Below are positions 38,818 through 55,823 of a stretch of DNA of 64,000 nt, one piece after another. The position numbers and the translations under genes were made by a program. Origin of the DNA: Thermomicrobiales bacterium (lineage in GTDB: Bacteria > Chloroflexota > Chloroflexia > Thermomicrobiales > UBA6265); contig JAHBVL010000002.1 in the NCBI GenBank assembly GCA_019637585.1, positions 434,001-498,000 of the forward strand. The letters are read 5' to 3'. Below the pieces are notes generated by a model. It was given only the letters and a program-made list of their open reading frames with translations. It had not been told where the DNA came from and searched no databases. Each line of letters starts with the position of its first letter. Position 1 is the stretch's first letter.

Positions 38818-38842
38818 CGGGGAGCGAAGTATACGCTCCCCG
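38818..38842 (-). terminator. Hairpin after tuf containing TATACT in its loop
   Basis: CGGGGAGCG and CGCTCCCCG form a 9-bp stem 10 bp beyond the tuf stop. There is no T run. On the minus strand the loop region reads GTATACTTC, so a -10 box may be embedded, but no -35 was found. Confidence 0.4.
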
Positions 38843-38852
38843 CCTCGACTTC

Positions 38853-40052
<1,200 letters not shown>

Positions 40053-40124
40053 TTCGTTAACCCTTTCTTCTCTCGACCAGGTCCTGACGACGGTTGTTCT
40101 TCCTCAGCGGCCAATCGACCCGCG

Positions 40125-42230
<2,106 letters not shown>

Positions 42231-42305
42231 GAACCTCTCGTGACCTTCCTCACGCTCCGATCCGGTCGCCATGCCGGTCTGGAGCCAATGTTTCTCTGCC
42301 TACAC

Positions 42306-42776
42306 CTAGTACCGATAGTGGGCAAATGCGCGGTTCGCTTCTGCCATGCGGTGCGTGTCTTCCCGCCGCTTGATCGTGGCGCCGACACCATTCGCGGCAT
42401 CGAGCAGCTCTCCGGCCAGCTTTTCCTGCATCGTTTTGCCGTTCCGCGCCTTTGCGGAGGTGAGCAACCAGCGAATCGCCAGCGACTGCCGCCGCCGGCC
42501 CTCGATCTGAACGGGCACCTGGTAGGTGGCGCCACCAACACGCCGCGGCTTGACTTCGAGAACCGGCGTGGCATTGGCCACCGCCTGCTCGAACACCTCC
42601 AGCGGATCGCGTCCGGAGCGTTCGCCGACGAGGGTCATCGCGCCATACACGATGTTCTCAGCCAGACCCTTCTTGCCCCGCTCCATCACCTTGTTGATGA
42701 ACCGGGCCACCAGCTCGCTGTTGTACTGAGCGTCTGGCATCGGAACGCGTGGCTCGATTTTTGTCCGTCGCGGCAT
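42306..42776 (-). CDS. rpsG: Ribosomal protein S7
   Basis: The 156-residue protein begins MPRRTKIEPRVPMPDAQYNS and contains LVARFINKVMERGKKGLAENI and VRPRRVGGATYQVPV-like sequence (VKPRRVGGATYQVPVQIEG). It nucleates the head of the 30S subunit. The 255-bp gap from rpsL is long for this pair and contains a terminator-like hairpin. Confidence 0.97.
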   Translation of the reverse strand: MPRRTKIEPRVPMPDAQYNSELVARFINKVMERGKKGLAENIVYGAMTLVGERSGRDPLEVFEQAVANATPVLEVKPRRVGGATYQVPVQIEGRRRQSLAIRWLLTSAKARNGKTMQEKLAGELLDAANGVGATIKRREDTHRMAEANRAFAHYRY

Positions 42777-42927
42777 CGTTTCCTACCTGCTTTCCCTGCT
42801 CGACTTCCGTTCGAAGCGTTGCTTGCTCTTTTTGTCACAGCCGGACCGGATAGTTGCCCGTCTGCGCCCGAATTCCATCCGATATGCCCGTCGAGACCGC
42901 CTTGATTGCGAACCCTTCAGGCAGACG

Positions 42928-42965
42928 AAAAAGCGGGTGATGCCTCACGGGCACCGTTCCGCTTT
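42928..42965 (-). terminator. Terminator-like hairpin between rpsL and rpsG
   Basis: On the minus strand AAAGCGG, then GGTGCC, pairs with GGCATC and CCGCTTT, followed by a T tract (CTTTTTCG). Placed 67 bp after the rpsL stop inside an operon, it could attenuate or adjust expression of rpsG-fusA-tuf. Confidence 0.65.
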
Positions 42966-43031
42966 CTCCGTCGTGCTTCTCAGTTCCGCTCTCGGCGGAC
43001 GCAGCGCCCGCGCTTCACACGCGGGAAGGGA

Positions 43032-43463
43032 TCAACCCTTCTTCGGCGCTTTCGTTCCGTACTTCGAGCGCGCTTTCTTGCGGTTGTCAACACCGCGGGC
43101 ATCCAGCGTGCCCCGGACGATGTGGTACCGAACGCCAGGGAGATCTTTCACCCTGCCGCCGCGGACCAGCACCACCGAGTGCTCCTGCAGGTTGTGCCCC
43201 TCGCCCGGGATGTACGCCGTCACTTCCATTCCATTGGAAAGGCGAACGCGGGCGATCTTGCGCAGCGCGGAGTTGGGCTTCTTGGGCGTCATCGTCTTGA
43301 CCTGGGTGCAGACGCCGCGTTTCTGGGGGGCTCCCCCCTGCGAACGGCGCGTCCGACCCGCATATCGACCCAGCGCGTTGTTGGTAAACCCAAGCGCAGG
43401 CGATTTGGTCTTCTTCTGAGCGCTCTTCCGGCCCTTCCGGACTAACTGATTGATCGTCGGCAC
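43032..43463 (-). CDS. rpsL: Ribosomal protein S12 (long form with inserted loop)
   Basis: At 143 residues the protein is about 20 longer than E. coli S12. The extra segment [18 protein letters not shown] lies between the N-terminal [20 protein letters not shown] region and [12 protein letters not shown]. Similar insertions are known in S12 of some other phyla. The decoding-centre motifs [11 protein letters not shown] and [13 protein letters not shown] are intact, including the lysines where streptomycin resistance arises and the Asp that can be methylthiolated. It is the first gene of the str operon. Confidence 0.97.
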   Translation of the reverse strand: MPTINQLVRKGRKSAQKKTKSPALGFTNNALGRYAGRTRRSQGGAPQKRGVCTQVKTMTPKKPNSALRKIARVRLSNGMEVTAYIPGEGHNLQEHSVVLVRGGRVKDLPGVRYHIVRGTLDARGVDNRKKARSKYGTKAPKKG

Positions 43464-43622
43464 GACTAACTCCTAATGAGACGAGAGGCCCGATCCGTGC
43501 TCTGCGGAAGCCAATCTCCCGCAGCTGCGGAGCCGCTCGCTCTGCAAGGTTCGAAGCCTGGATTGATAACCGGGCAGCAAATCCTCACGATGTGGTCCAC
43601 CTTTCGGCAGTCACAGCGGGAG

Positions 43623-43652
43623 ATTCTACCGTGGTTACGGTATGGACGTCAA
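43623..43652 (-). promoter_or_regulatory. Promoter of the rpsL operon
   Basis: On the minus strand TTGACG (43647-43652), an 18-bp spacer and TAGAAT (43623-43628) form a strong sigma70-type promoter 160 bp before rpsL. The spacer contains the inverted repeat ACCGTAACCACGGT, whose last base overlaps the -10 box. The rpoB promoter has the same design. Confidence 0.8.
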
Positions 43653-43751
43653 GGAAATGCGCGATCACCTGACGGCATTTGGGACCAATCGGACTCTCTC
43701 ACGACCAGTCGACGCCCTGCTGCGGATCCCTCATTGGGACCCGTGCTATAT

Positions 43752-43766
43752 TGATACCTTGTATCA
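43752..43766. promoter_or_regulatory. Inverted repeat TGATAC-CTT-GTATCA
   Basis: A perfect 6-bp inverted repeat with a 3-bp centre lies in an AT-rich pocket between the divergent rpsL and methyltransferase genes, 66 bp before the methyltransferase start. It is a candidate operator; nothing in the window identifies the regulator. Confidence 0.5.
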
Positions 43767-43831
43767 TTATACGACATGGGAGCTTGGCTCCAGCTGAATC
43801 GAATACTGCGACGCGTGCAATGGAGGTAGCG

Positions 43832-44617
43832 ATGAACACCGGGACGGCGCAACAAATCGATTGGAAAACCTGGCTCGACCGCTGGGATCGGCAGCAGGAA
43901 GGGTATCTCCCCGACCGGGAAGCGCGATTCGCGATGATGCTCGACATTTGCTCCGATTTGCTTCCCGCTTCATTCCTGGCGATCGATCTCGCCTGTGGAC
44001 CGGGAGCCATCAGCGCTCGTCTCCTGCACCGCTTTCCCGGGGCACGGGCGATCGCCGTCGACTACGACCCCGTTTTGTTGTTGATGGGCGAGAGCGCTCT
44101 TGGGGATCAGGATGGTCGCCTGCAATGGGTCTCGGCCGATCTGGAATCGGCCGACTGGCATACATCTCTCCGTATCGATCAGGTCGACGCGGTGCTCAGC
44201 ACGACCGCACTCCATTGGCTCGATGAGGGCTCGCTGCGCCGTCTCTATCGCGACCTGGCCGCGTTGATTCGGCCGGGCGGGATCTTCCTGAACGGCGACA
44301 ACATGGCCTTTCCAGCCGAATTGCCAACCTTCCAGCGTCTCGCGTCACTCGACGATGAGCGCCAGCAGGCGGAAGCATTCAGAGCGCGGGGTCAGGAAGA
44401 CTGGAAGCAGTGGTGGGAGGCGATCGGTCGGGAGCCCGGAATGGCCGAGCTACTGAAAGAGCGCGACCGGCGCTTCATAAGCCACAACAGTCGCAATGGC
44501 GTCATCCCGCCTCCAGGCTTCGACGTTCATGTCGACGCATTGCGGCAGGCAGGGTTTTCCGAGGTAGGGACGATTTGGCAGAATCGCGACAATCGCATTC
44601 TGCTCGCGGTGCGGTGA
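43832..44617 (+). CDS. Class I SAM-dependent methyltransferase
   Basis: The 261-residue protein has a Rossmann methyltransferase core: motif I AIDLACGPGAISARLL, the acidic loop IAVDYDPVLLLMGE, then VDAVLSTTALHWL and the post-motif LAALIRPGGIFLNGDNM. This pattern fits small-molecule methyltransferases of the UbiE/Methyltransf_11-12 type. ATG 43832 has a GGAGG site 5 bp upstream; the longer frame from 43679 is unlikely. It is on the opposite strand to the core operons, at the start of an accessory insertion. The substrate is unknown. Confidence 0.82.
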   Translation: MNTGTAQQIDWKTWLDRWDRQQEGYLPDREARFAMMLDICSDLLPASFLAIDLACGPGAISARLLHRFPGARAIAVDYDPVLLLMGESALGDQDGRLQWVSADLESADWHTSLRIDQVDAVLSTTALHWLDEGSLRRLYRDLAALIRPGGIFLNGDNMAFPAELPTFQRLASLDDERQQAEAFRARGQEDWKQWWEAIGREPGMAELLKERDRRFISHNSRNGVIPPPGFDVHVDALRQAGFSEVGTIWQNRDNRILLAVR

Positions 44618-44747
44618 CGCCATCGCTCCTCTTGTCTCGTCTCTCTTCTCTTCCCACCGAACACCTTCCTTACGATTCACAGGAGTGGCGTTCACATCGA
44701 ACACGCTACAATCGAAGCAATGTCCTAGCGAAACTGGAGTTCCTTCA

Positions 44748-44972
44748 ATGTCCTCGATCACACTCACCGTCCAACTGGACTTGCAACTCGGCCAGGAGCT
44801 TGAGGCGGCGGCCCGCGACGCTGGTCAAAGCACAAGCGACCTTGTGATCCGGGCAATTGAAGAATGGCTCGAGGATCGAGAAGACGAGCGAGAGGTGCTC
44901 GGCATCCTGGCTCGCAACGAACCGTCGAGCAGCAGCAGCGACGTCAGGAGGCGACTTGGCCTGGAAGGTTGA
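44748..44972 (+). CDS. Ribbon-helix-helix type antitoxin
   Basis: The 74-residue protein has a short N-terminal beta strand (MSSITLTVQLD) and two helices (LGQELEAAARDAGQSTSDLV; IRAIEEWLEDRE), as in CopG/MetJ-fold antitoxins. The C-terminal segment is probably the toxin-binding tail. It overlaps the RelE-like toxin gene by 17 bp. ATG 44748 has GGAG upstream; TACAAT at 44707-44712 may be the -10 box. Confidence 0.78.
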   Translation: MSSITLTVQLDLQLGQELEAAARDAGQSTSDLVIRAIEEWLEDREDEREVLGILARNEPSSSSSDVRRRLGLEG

Positions 44973-45222
44973 GTACGTAAGAACGGCCGAGAAGCAACTG
45001 GGACGTCTCGACAAAGTGTGGCAACGCCGCATCCTCGACTACCTGGACCACGAAATCGCTGCGCTCGACGATCCCCGTGTGCGCGGCAAGCCATTGTCAG
45101 GCGAGCTGGCTGGATTCTGGAGATATCGGGTCGGCGACTATCGTGTCATTTGTCAGGTTGCCGAGACGATACATGTCATCACAGTCTATCGGATTGGTCA
45201 TCGCAGGTCCGTCTATCAATGA
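44956..45222 (+). CDS. RelE/ParE family toxin
   Basis: From TTG 44956, with AGGAGG 4 bp upstream, an 88-residue protein reads MAWKVEYVRTAEKQLGRLDK and later PLSGELAGFWRYRVGDYRVI, HVITVYRIGHRRSVY. This is the RelE fold with its conserved basic C-terminal residues, which in RelE cleave mRNA at the ribosomal A site. It is translationally coupled to the upstream antitoxin. TTG may keep toxin translation low. Confidence 0.85.
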   Translation: MAWKVEYVRTAEKQLGRLDKVWQRRILDYLDHEIAALDDPRVRGKPLSGELAGFWRYRVGDYRVICQVAETIHVITVYRIGHRRSVYQ

Positions 45223-45333
45223 GCTGGCTTACTGAAAGGCTCTCGACGCATCGACTGTCTCCGACCGCTGAGCATGCAACGAGCAGCATAGCGACGACCT
45301 GATACCGGATTTTCCTGCTGTCTTCCCGCCGCA

Positions 45334-45645
45334 TTATTTGGGCTGAGCGGCGATGTAACTCTTCAGGACCGCGTTGATTTTCGTCTGGTACCCCGGTCCC
45401 TGACCACGAAACCACTCCAGGACATCCTGGTCGTAGCGCATCGTGAAGGCAACCTTTGGCCGAGGCAGCTCGACCAGAATCGTGCTCCAGTCGAACTCGC
45501 CTTCATCCTCGTGGTCGATCGAGGCTTCGAGTTCTTCCTCGGTCATTGCCTTTACCGCCTCGACGTCGGTCCGATCCTCCCCGCGGCGACGCATCGCTTC
45601 AAGCTCTTCAGCTGTGTATCGAACGATAGTCCCTTCTTTCCGCAT
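45334..45645 (-). CDS. brnA: BrnA-type antitoxin
   Basis: The 103-residue protein has the BrnA pattern: an N-terminal YTAEELEAMRRRGEDRTD, a toxin-binding acidic middle, and a C-terminal ribbon-helix-helix part (PKVAFTMRYDQDVLEWFRGQ, GYQTKINAVLKSYI). It follows the toxin gene, overlapping it by 38 bp, the usual BrnTA order. The ATG at 45645 was chosen because the longer frame lies within brnT. Confidence 0.85.
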   Translation of the reverse strand: MRKEGTIVRYTAEELEAMRRRGEDRTDVEAVKAMTEEELEASIDHEDEGEFDWSTILVELPRPKVAFTMRYDQDVLEWFRGQGPGYQTKINAVLKSYIAAQPK

Positions 45646-45877
45646 CACGTGATCTCCGTGCTGAAATGATTCGAACTGCCCCTCCCCGCCAAGTCCACAC
45701 CACTGTGTAGAAGACGCCATCGATTTCGCCGGTGGTCAGGAAGCGCGGTTCGCTACTGCTAACACTCTTCGTCGAGATCTGGGGACGACCGTCGAACAGA
45801 AGCTGCATCCTCAGAAAGTCGATCTGATGCTTCCTCAGATTGCTTTGACGCTTGGCTTCGTCCCACTCGAACTCCAT
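45608..45877 (-). CDS. brnT: BrnT-type toxin
   Basis: The 89-residue protein has the BrnT signature: EFEWDEAKRQSNLRKHQIDF, then EPRFLTTGEIDGVFYTVVWT and RIISARRSRDAERRDY. BrnT is a RelE-fold ribonuclease. An inverted repeat (45889-45903) 11 bp before the start is the probable BrnTA autoregulatory operator. Confidence 0.9.
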   Translation of the reverse strand: MEFEWDEAKRQSNLRKHQIDFLRMQLLFDGRPQISTKSVSSSEPRFLTTGEIDGVFYTVVWTWRGGAVRIISARRSRDAERRDYRSIHS

Positions 45878-45888
45878 GTCGATATCGT

Positions 45889-45903
45889 ACTACATTGTGT
45901 AGT
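45889..45903. promoter_or_regulatory. brnTA operator-like inverted repeat
   Basis: ACTACA-TTG-TGTAGT is a perfect 6-bp inverted repeat 11 bp upstream of brnT. The second BrnT-like module has a 15-bp site (57054-57068) matching at 11 positions or more, including both GTAGT and ACTACA arms. Confidence 0.65.
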
Positions 45904-45939
45904 TCGCCATCTCGCCGGAACGCTCGTTTTCCGGCGCCA

Positions 45940-47259
45940 CTAGTTCACACGCCGAACCGCCGGCAATCGATATGTCCCGTCGATGAACTCCGGTTCAGGC
46001 ATGTAGGCACGGACATTGAGGTAGAACCGACCCACAGGACTCGGTAGCCAGTTCGATTCGCGCTCGAGGCCCGGTGTCACGTGCTGAATGTAGATGGTCA
46101 GTGATCCGTCGTCGCCGTAGACGAGACCCGGGGTTCGGTCGCCGATCGAGTAGCGTGCGATCGGATTGTGAATCATGAGGCGGGTCACAGAGTCATACAG
46201 TGTGATCGACCAGAACGCACCGACCGGAGGCAGCTGACCCGGAGGAAAATGGAGAACATAGCCGTGCTTTCCGGAGAGCGGCTTCCCATCGGCATCGGTC
46301 TCGGCGATCGGATAGATCGCCTCCTCCGGAGAGTTGGTGTAGATAAATTTCCAGGCAACGGCCGACCGGAAGAGGAAGTCGTCGCCGAAGCTCCCCATTG
46401 GCGGAATCTCCTGCCATCCCTCCACGACCTTGCCCAGATTGTTCCCCTTCTCCTCGATTGCCGCATGCGCGTCCTTCACGCCTTCGCGGATCGCATTGCG
46501 GACATCTTCTGAGTAGGCGTCGATGTCGAACGTCCGGAACGGGCCGACATCGATCGGATCGAGCTGCTTGACAAGCTCCTGCTCGTAGTCAGGCAATGTG
46601 TGAAACGGCAGCAGGAAGTTGAGAAGTGGGAGGAGGTTCGGCGATCCGTAGACATCTTTCGAGAACGCGGGGAACTCGACGGGGATGGCTTCCCCGGCCT
46701 CGGTTCCCAGAAACTCGGAGAGAGCGGCAATCCGGAGTCCCTCTTGCACCACAACTACTCCGTCGAGGTCGTCCTGGCCATTGATGGCGGTTCTGGTGGC
46801 CAGCGCGACGAACCTGCTCGGCGCCTTGATGACGGCAGTGAACTCGCCGTCGGGCACCACCCCGTTGAACGAAGGTCCCAGAAAGAGGAATTCACCCCCG
46901 TCGGTCCCCGTCGTGCGGGTGCCGATGTACGCAAAATTGTCGGTGCCCATGTCGACAAGCTGGATGACAAAGTAGCGGTCGCCCGTTGGTGGCACGGTGA
47001 CCACTCGCGGCTCGGGACCGAGGTCGAGAAATGTCGTCGAGTAGAGCGTGTCGTTGTTGGCATTGACGACGAGCTCGAAGTCGGGGCCATAGAGCTCCCG
47101 GCCATGGAGGTAGTTGTTGAAACCTGAAAACTGCGGTGAGTCTTCCCAAATGCACATGCCGTAGAACGTCTTGTAGTTCTCGACCATGGCAAAGCCGTAG
47201 ACATACGCGTCATACGCGAGCTTCTTCGCAGCCGCAGGTGAAAGCTCCCCGGAATTCAT
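45940..47259 (-). CDS. DUF1254/DUF1214 domain protein
   Basis: The 439-residue protein matches DUF1254 in its N half (AYDAYVYGFAMVENYKTFYG, VNANNDTLYSTTFLDLG, GDRYFVIQLVDMGTDNFAYI) and DUF1214 in its C half (FWSITLYDSVTRLMIHNPI, RYSIGD, SLTIYIQHVTPG). These proteins are widespread with no settled biochemical role. No signal peptide is evident at the chosen start. ATG 47259 follows GGAGG; the longer frame to 47307 is less likely. It lies downstream of rpoC and its terminator. Confidence 0.85.
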   Translation of the reverse strand: MNSGELSPAAAKKLAYDAYVYGFAMVENYKTFYGMCIWEDSPQFSGFNNYLHGRELYGPDFELVVNANNDTLYSTTFLDLGPEPRVVTVPPTGDRYFVIQLVDMGTDNFAYIGTRTTGTDGGEFLFLGPSFNGVVPDGEFTAVIKAPSRFVALATRTAINGQDDLDGVVVVQEGLRIAALSEFLGTEAGEAIPVEFPAFSKDVYGSPNLLPLLNFLLPFHTLPDYEQELVKQLDPIDVGPFRTFDIDAYSEDVRNAIREGVKDAHAAIEEKGNNLGKVVEGWQEIPPMGSFGDDFLFRSAVAWKFIYTNSPEEAIYPIAETDADGKPLSGKHGYVLHFPPGQLPPVGAFWSITLYDSVTRLMIHNPIARYSIGDRTPGLVYGDDGSLTIYIQHVTPGLERESNWLPSPVGRFYLNVRAYMPEPEFIDGTYRLPAVRRVN

Positions 47260-47362
47260 GCGCCATCCTCCACGCTTCTCGACACGATCGTGATCCCATC
47301 CTCCCACAAGTCAACGCGACCCAGTATTCCTCCAAAGGAGTACGTTCGCATCACGGACAAGA

Positions 47363-47394
47363 AATCCCCGGTGCTGGAACCAGCACCGGGGATT
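47363..47394 (-). terminator. Terminator after rpoC
   Basis: AATCCCCGGTGCTGG and its exact complement form a 15-bp stem with a 2-nt centre, 28 bp beyond the rpoC stop. On the minus strand it is followed by TCTTGTCC. A strong intrinsic terminator. Confidence 0.85.
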
Positions 47395-47421
47395 CGCTTC
47401 GATCTTCTCTGGACTGGAAAT

Positions 47422-51942
<4,521 letters not shown>

Positions 51943-52010
51943 TGTAATTCCTCCAGGTCGGTGGATGACCAGTCGATCGTGATGAGCGGTCGTGATCCGC
52001 CCGCGGAGTG

Positions 52011-52040
52011 GCCGGGAGCGCGCTTAGGGCCGCTCCCGGC
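52011..52040 (-). terminator. Hairpin between rpoB and rpoC
   Basis: GCCGGGAGCG and CGCTCCCGGC form a perfect 10-bp stem with a 10-nt loop, 7 bp beyond the rpoB stop. There is no T run, so a processing or mRNA-stability element is as likely as partial termination. Confidence 0.45.
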
Positions 52041-52047
52041 CGTCCGC

Positions 52048-55000
52048 CTATTCTTCGGTGCGTTCGAACCCGCTCAGATTGATCCTGTCCAGATTGGAGA
52101 GGAGATCGCGCGTGGTGTCCTCGGTAAAGTCGATCGTTTCTTCGTTGTCGTTGATGACTTCGATGGACAATCCGAGGCTTCGCAGTTCTTTGACGAGAAC
52201 CTTGAACGACTCCGGCACGCCGGCTTCGCCGATTTCGTCGCCCTTCACGATCGCTTCGTATGTCTTGACGCGGCCGATCGTGTCGTCCGATTTCACCGTC
52301 AGCATTTCCTGCAGCGTGTACGCCGCTCCGTACGCTTCCAGCGCCCAGACTTCCATTTCACCGAACCGCTGTCCGCCGAACTGCGCCTTGCCGCCCAGCG
52401 GTTGCTGGGTGACGAGCGAGTACGGACCAGTCGACCGGGCGTGGATCTTGTCCTCCACAAGGTGAGCCAGCTTCAGCATGTAGATCACGCCGACGGTCAC
52501 CGGCCGGTCGAATTTCTCGCCGGACCGGCCATCGTAGAGATCGACCTTGCCATCTTCCGGCAATCCCGCCTCCCGCAGGGCGATCCGAATCTCTTCCTCG
52601 TGAGCGCCGTCGAAGACGGGGGTCGCCACGCGGAAACCGAGCTTCAGGGCAGCCCAACCAAGGTGCGTTTCCAGCACCTGACCGAGGTTCATTCGTGAAG
52701 GAACGCCGATCGGGTTCAGGATGATGTCGACCGGAGTGCCGTCGGGGAGATAGGGCATGTCTTCAATAGGAAGAATGCGGCTGATCACACCCTTATTGCC
52801 GTGGCGGCCGGCCATCTTGTCGCCTTCGGAGATCTTCCGCTTCTGGGCGATGCTGACGCGCACCATCTGCAGCACGCCAGCCGGCAGTTCGTGATCGCTG
52901 CTCTCGTCCCGCCGGAAGGTCTTGACGTCGATGATCTTGCCGTGAACACCGTGAGGCACGCGCAGCGAGGTGTCCTTCACCTCACGGGCCTTCTCACCAA
53001 AGATCGCCCGGAGCAGGCGCTCCTCCGCGCTCAGCTCAGTCTCACCGCGAGGTGTGACTTTGCCGACGAGAATGTCGTTGGGCTGCACTTCGGCGCCGAT
53101 GCGGATGATGCCGTTCTCGTCCAGGTTGGCCAGCGACTCCTCACCGACGTTCGGAATATCGCGGGTGATCTCTTCCGGACCGAGCTTGGTGTCCCGCGCT
53201 TCGGTTTCGTACTTCTCGATATGAATCGAGGTGAAGACGTCGTCCCGAACCAATCGCTCACTGATCAGGATGGCGTCTTCGAAGTTGCCACCCTCCCAGG
53301 GCATGAACGCGACGATCACGTTCTGGCCAAGCGCGAGTTCGCCCCGCTCCGTCGACGAGGAATCGGCCAGGATGTCGCCGACCTCGATTCGCTGTCCGGG
53401 CCGGACACTCGGCCGCTGATTGATGCAGGTGTCCTGATTCGACCGGACGAATTTCTGCAGGTTGTAGAGATGGTCGCGACCATCGTCACCCTTGATGCCG
53501 ATGGCCCGGGCCGACACCGAGGTGATGGTCCCGGCGTGTCGCGACACCAGCACCTGGCCGGAATCGCGCGCCGCCTGCAGCTCCACACCCGTTCCGATGA
53601 TCGGCGCTTTCGGCTGGACCAGCGGCACAGCCTGCCGCTGCATGTTCGCGCCCATCAGGGCGCGGTTGGCGTCGTCATGCTCCAGGAACGGAATCAACGC
53701 CGTCGCCACCGAGACAACCTGTTTTGGCGAGATATCGAGATACTGCACGGTTTCCGCCGGAATGACCGGGAAGCGGTGCCCACCACCCTGCCGAACCGTC
53801 ACCTGGTCGGACACGATGCGATCGTCCTCATCCAGCACGGTGTTCGCCTGGGCGATGTTCAGCTGCTCTTCCCGATCGGCCGACAGGTAATCGATGATCT
53901 TCGAGGCCACCGGCTTGATCGCAACACGCTCCACACCGGCCTTCTCGAACGACTTCCACATCGCTGCGTCGATGACGGCGCCCTTTTCGGCAAGAACCTT
54001 GCCCGACTCGCCAACCTTGACATCCTCGCGCAGGATCTGGCCGATCTGGTCGATCGCCGGTTCCTTGACAGTCAGCCATGGAATGACCCGCCGGTAGGGC
54101 GTTTCGATGAAGCCGTACTCGTTGATCTTCCCGTAGGTCGCCAGCGAACCGATCAGGCCGATGTTCGGACCTTCCGGTGTTTCGATCGGGCAGATGCGTC
54201 CGTAGTGAGACGGGTGAACGTCGCGAACGTCGAACCCGGCCCGGTCGCGGCTCAAACCACCCGGTCCCAGCGCCGACAGACGGCGCTTGTGCGTCAGCTC
54301 GGCCAGCGGATTGGTCTGGTCCATGAACTGTGACAACTGACTGCCGCCAAAGAACTCACGGACCGCCGCCATCACCGGCCGCGTCGTGCTGATCAGCGAC
54401 TGCGGCGTCACGGTTTCCTGGTCGATGATCGTCATGCGCTCCCGGATACCCCGCTCGAGGCGCTGGAAACCGGTGCGGACGTGCATCTGGATCAACTCGC
54501 CGACCGCGCGAATGCGCCGGTTGCCGAGGTGGTCGATATCGTCCGGCCGGCCGATCCCGTTGTTCAGCCGGATCATCTCCCGAATGATCTCGACGAGATC
54601 TTCGTTGGTCAGAATGCGGCTGGTGATCTGCGCCGGCGTACCGACATCTTCGGGATGCAGTCGCTGGTTGAGCTTGAAGCGTCCAACGCGGGCCAGATCG
54701 TAGCGCCGGTCGTTGAAGAAGAGGTTTTCGAGCATCGTCGACGCATTCTCGCGGGTCGGCGGATCACCGGGCCGCAGCCGTCGATAGAGCTCGATCAGCG
54801 CTTCCTCACGGGTGGAGGTGTTTTCCTTTTCAACAGTCGACTGGATGTACTGCCGGTCGGGATTCGTGTCGACGTCGGCGAAAAGCTCGAAGAGCTGGTC
54901 GTTCGTCTCGTACCCGATCGCTCGCAGCAGAATCGACACCGGCATCTTGCGCTTGCGGTCGACCTTCACCGACAGCACATCGCGATTCGAGGTCTCGAAC

Positions 55001-55620
55001 TCGAGCCAGGCGCCCCGGTTGGGGATCAGCTTGGCCGACGTGACCAGCTTGCCGGCCGACTGGTCGGCTTCGCGGTCGAAATAGACACCGGGCGACCGGA
55101 CAAGCTGCGACACAACGACGCGCTCTGCGCCGTTGATCACAAAGGTGCCATCGGTCGTCATCATCGGGAAATCGCCCAGGAAGATGCCGTCCGGACCCGT
55201 TTCCTTGATCTCGCCGGTTTCGTTCATCACGAGCCGGGCCGAGACACGCAGCGGCGCCGCGTAGGTCATGTCCCGTTCACGGCACCACACCTCGCACACA
55301 CGCGGATCATTCTTGGCTCGATCCTGCTCCTCGCCCGGCTGCATCCGGCTCCAGGGCGGATCGAAGCGTGGATCGAAGATGGAGAGTTCCATTTTCTTGT
55401 GGTGATCGGTAATCGGAGAGATTTCGTCGAGGAGCTCTTTGAGGCCCTCCCGAACGAACCAATCGAACGATTCGATCTGCACCTGCACCAGATTGGGCAT
55501 TTCCAGCGCGGTGGGGATGCGTGAGTAGGTTCGGCGGTCTACGCCGATGTTGGACTGAACCTGACGGTCTGTGTCGACCACCGGAGGAATATCAAGCACA
55601 ACGCCATTTCCACTCGCCAT
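52048..55620 (-). CDS. rpoB: RNA polymerase beta subunit
   Basis: The 1190-residue subunit shows the expected blocks: [19 protein letters not shown], the rifampicin-region [20 protein letters not shown] followed by [24 protein letters not shown]-like MQRQAVPLV, and [14 protein letters not shown] near the active site. The rifampicin-binding residues look wild type. The frame opens at 55662; ATG 55620 with GGAGGAG upstream is the better start. It is transcribed from its own promoter through a long leader. Confidence 0.98.
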   Translation of the reverse strand: MASGNGVVLDIPPVVDTDRQVQSNIGVDRRTYSRIPTALEMPNLVQVQIESFDWFVREGLKELLDEISPITDHHKKMELSIFDPRFDPPWSRMQPGEEQDRAKNDPRVCEVWCRERDMTYAAPLRVSARLVMNETGEIKETGPDGIFLGDFPMMTTDGTFVINGAERVVVSQLVRSPGVYFDREADQSAGKLVTSAKLIPNRGAWLEFETSNRDVLSVKVDRKRKMPVSILLRAIGYETNDQLFELFADVDTNPDRQYIQSTVEKENTSTREEALIELYRRLRPGDPPTRENASTMLENLFFNDRRYDLARVGRFKLNQRLHPEDVGTPAQITSRILTNEDLVEIIREMIRLNNGIGRPDDIDHLGNRRIRAVGELIQMHVRTGFQRLERGIRERMTIIDQETVTPQSLISTTRPVMAAVREFFGGSQLSQFMDQTNPLAELTHKRRLSALGPGGLSRDRAGFDVRDVHPSHYGRICPIETPEGPNIGLIGSLATYGKINEYGFIETPYRRVIPWLTVKEPAIDQIGQILREDVKVGESGKVLAEKGAVIDAAMWKSFEKAGVERVAIKPVASKIIDYLSADREEQLNIAQANTVLDEDDRIVSDQVTVRQGGGHRFPVIPAETVQYLDISPKQVVSVATALIPFLEHDDANRALMGANMQRQAVPLVQPKAPIIGTGVELQAARDSGQVLVSRHAGTITSVSARAIGIKGDDGRDHLYNLQKFVRSNQDTCINQRPSVRPGQRIEVGDILADSSSTERGELALGQNVIVAFMPWEGGNFEDAILISERLVRDDVFTSIHIEKYETEARDTKLGPEEITRDIPNVGEESLANLDENGIIRIGAEVQPNDILVGKVTPRGETELSAEERLLRAIFGEKAREVKDTSLRVPHGVHGKIIDVKTFRRDESSDHELPAGVLQMVRVSIAQKRKISEGDKMAGRHGNKGVISRILPIEDMPYLPDGTPVDIILNPIGVPSRMNLGQVLETHLGWAALKLGFRVATPVFDGAHEEEIRIALREAGLPEDGKVDLYDGRSGEKFDRPVTVGVIYMLKLAHLVEDKIHARSTGPYSLVTQQPLGGKAQFGGQRFGEMEVWALEAYGAAYTLQEMLTVKSDDTIGRVKTYEAIVKGDEIGEAGVPESFKVLVKELRSLGLSIEVINDNEETIDFTEDTTRDLLSNLDRINLSGFERTEE

Positions 55621-55732
55621 AGATTCAAACTCCTCCAATGCTCGGTCGCGTTTCAGCAGCACTCACATCGAAACGCGTGACACCTGGAATGTTTCGGGAA
55701 ATCAGTGGGACAACCTCCTCGCCAGGACTGTT

Positions 55733-55760
55733 GCGCCGGTTTTGTGAGCAACTCCGGCGC
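55733..55760 (-). other. Stem-loop in rpoB leader
   Basis: GCGCCGG and CCGGCGC pair around a 14-nt loop, 113 bp before the rpoB start. It is part of the structured leader and not followed by T residues. Confidence 0.45.
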
Positions 55761-55800
55761 CACATTGCTGGTGCCCGGCTAGCGTTGGGCGGTCATTCGC

Positions 55801-55823
55801 TTGTACACTGCAAGGCACGACAA
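55801..55823. repeat. 23-bp element, copy 2 (TTGTACACTGCA-N4-ACGACAA)
   Basis: This copy of the element at 2672-2694 adjoins the T tract of the rpoB leader hairpin. Its GGCACGACAAA part also recurs at the rplL terminator (34810-34820). Confidence 0.6.

Noticed and set aside
52801-54333. 510-codon plus-strand ORF
   Set aside because: It is a shadow of rpoB on the opposite strand with no domain pattern.
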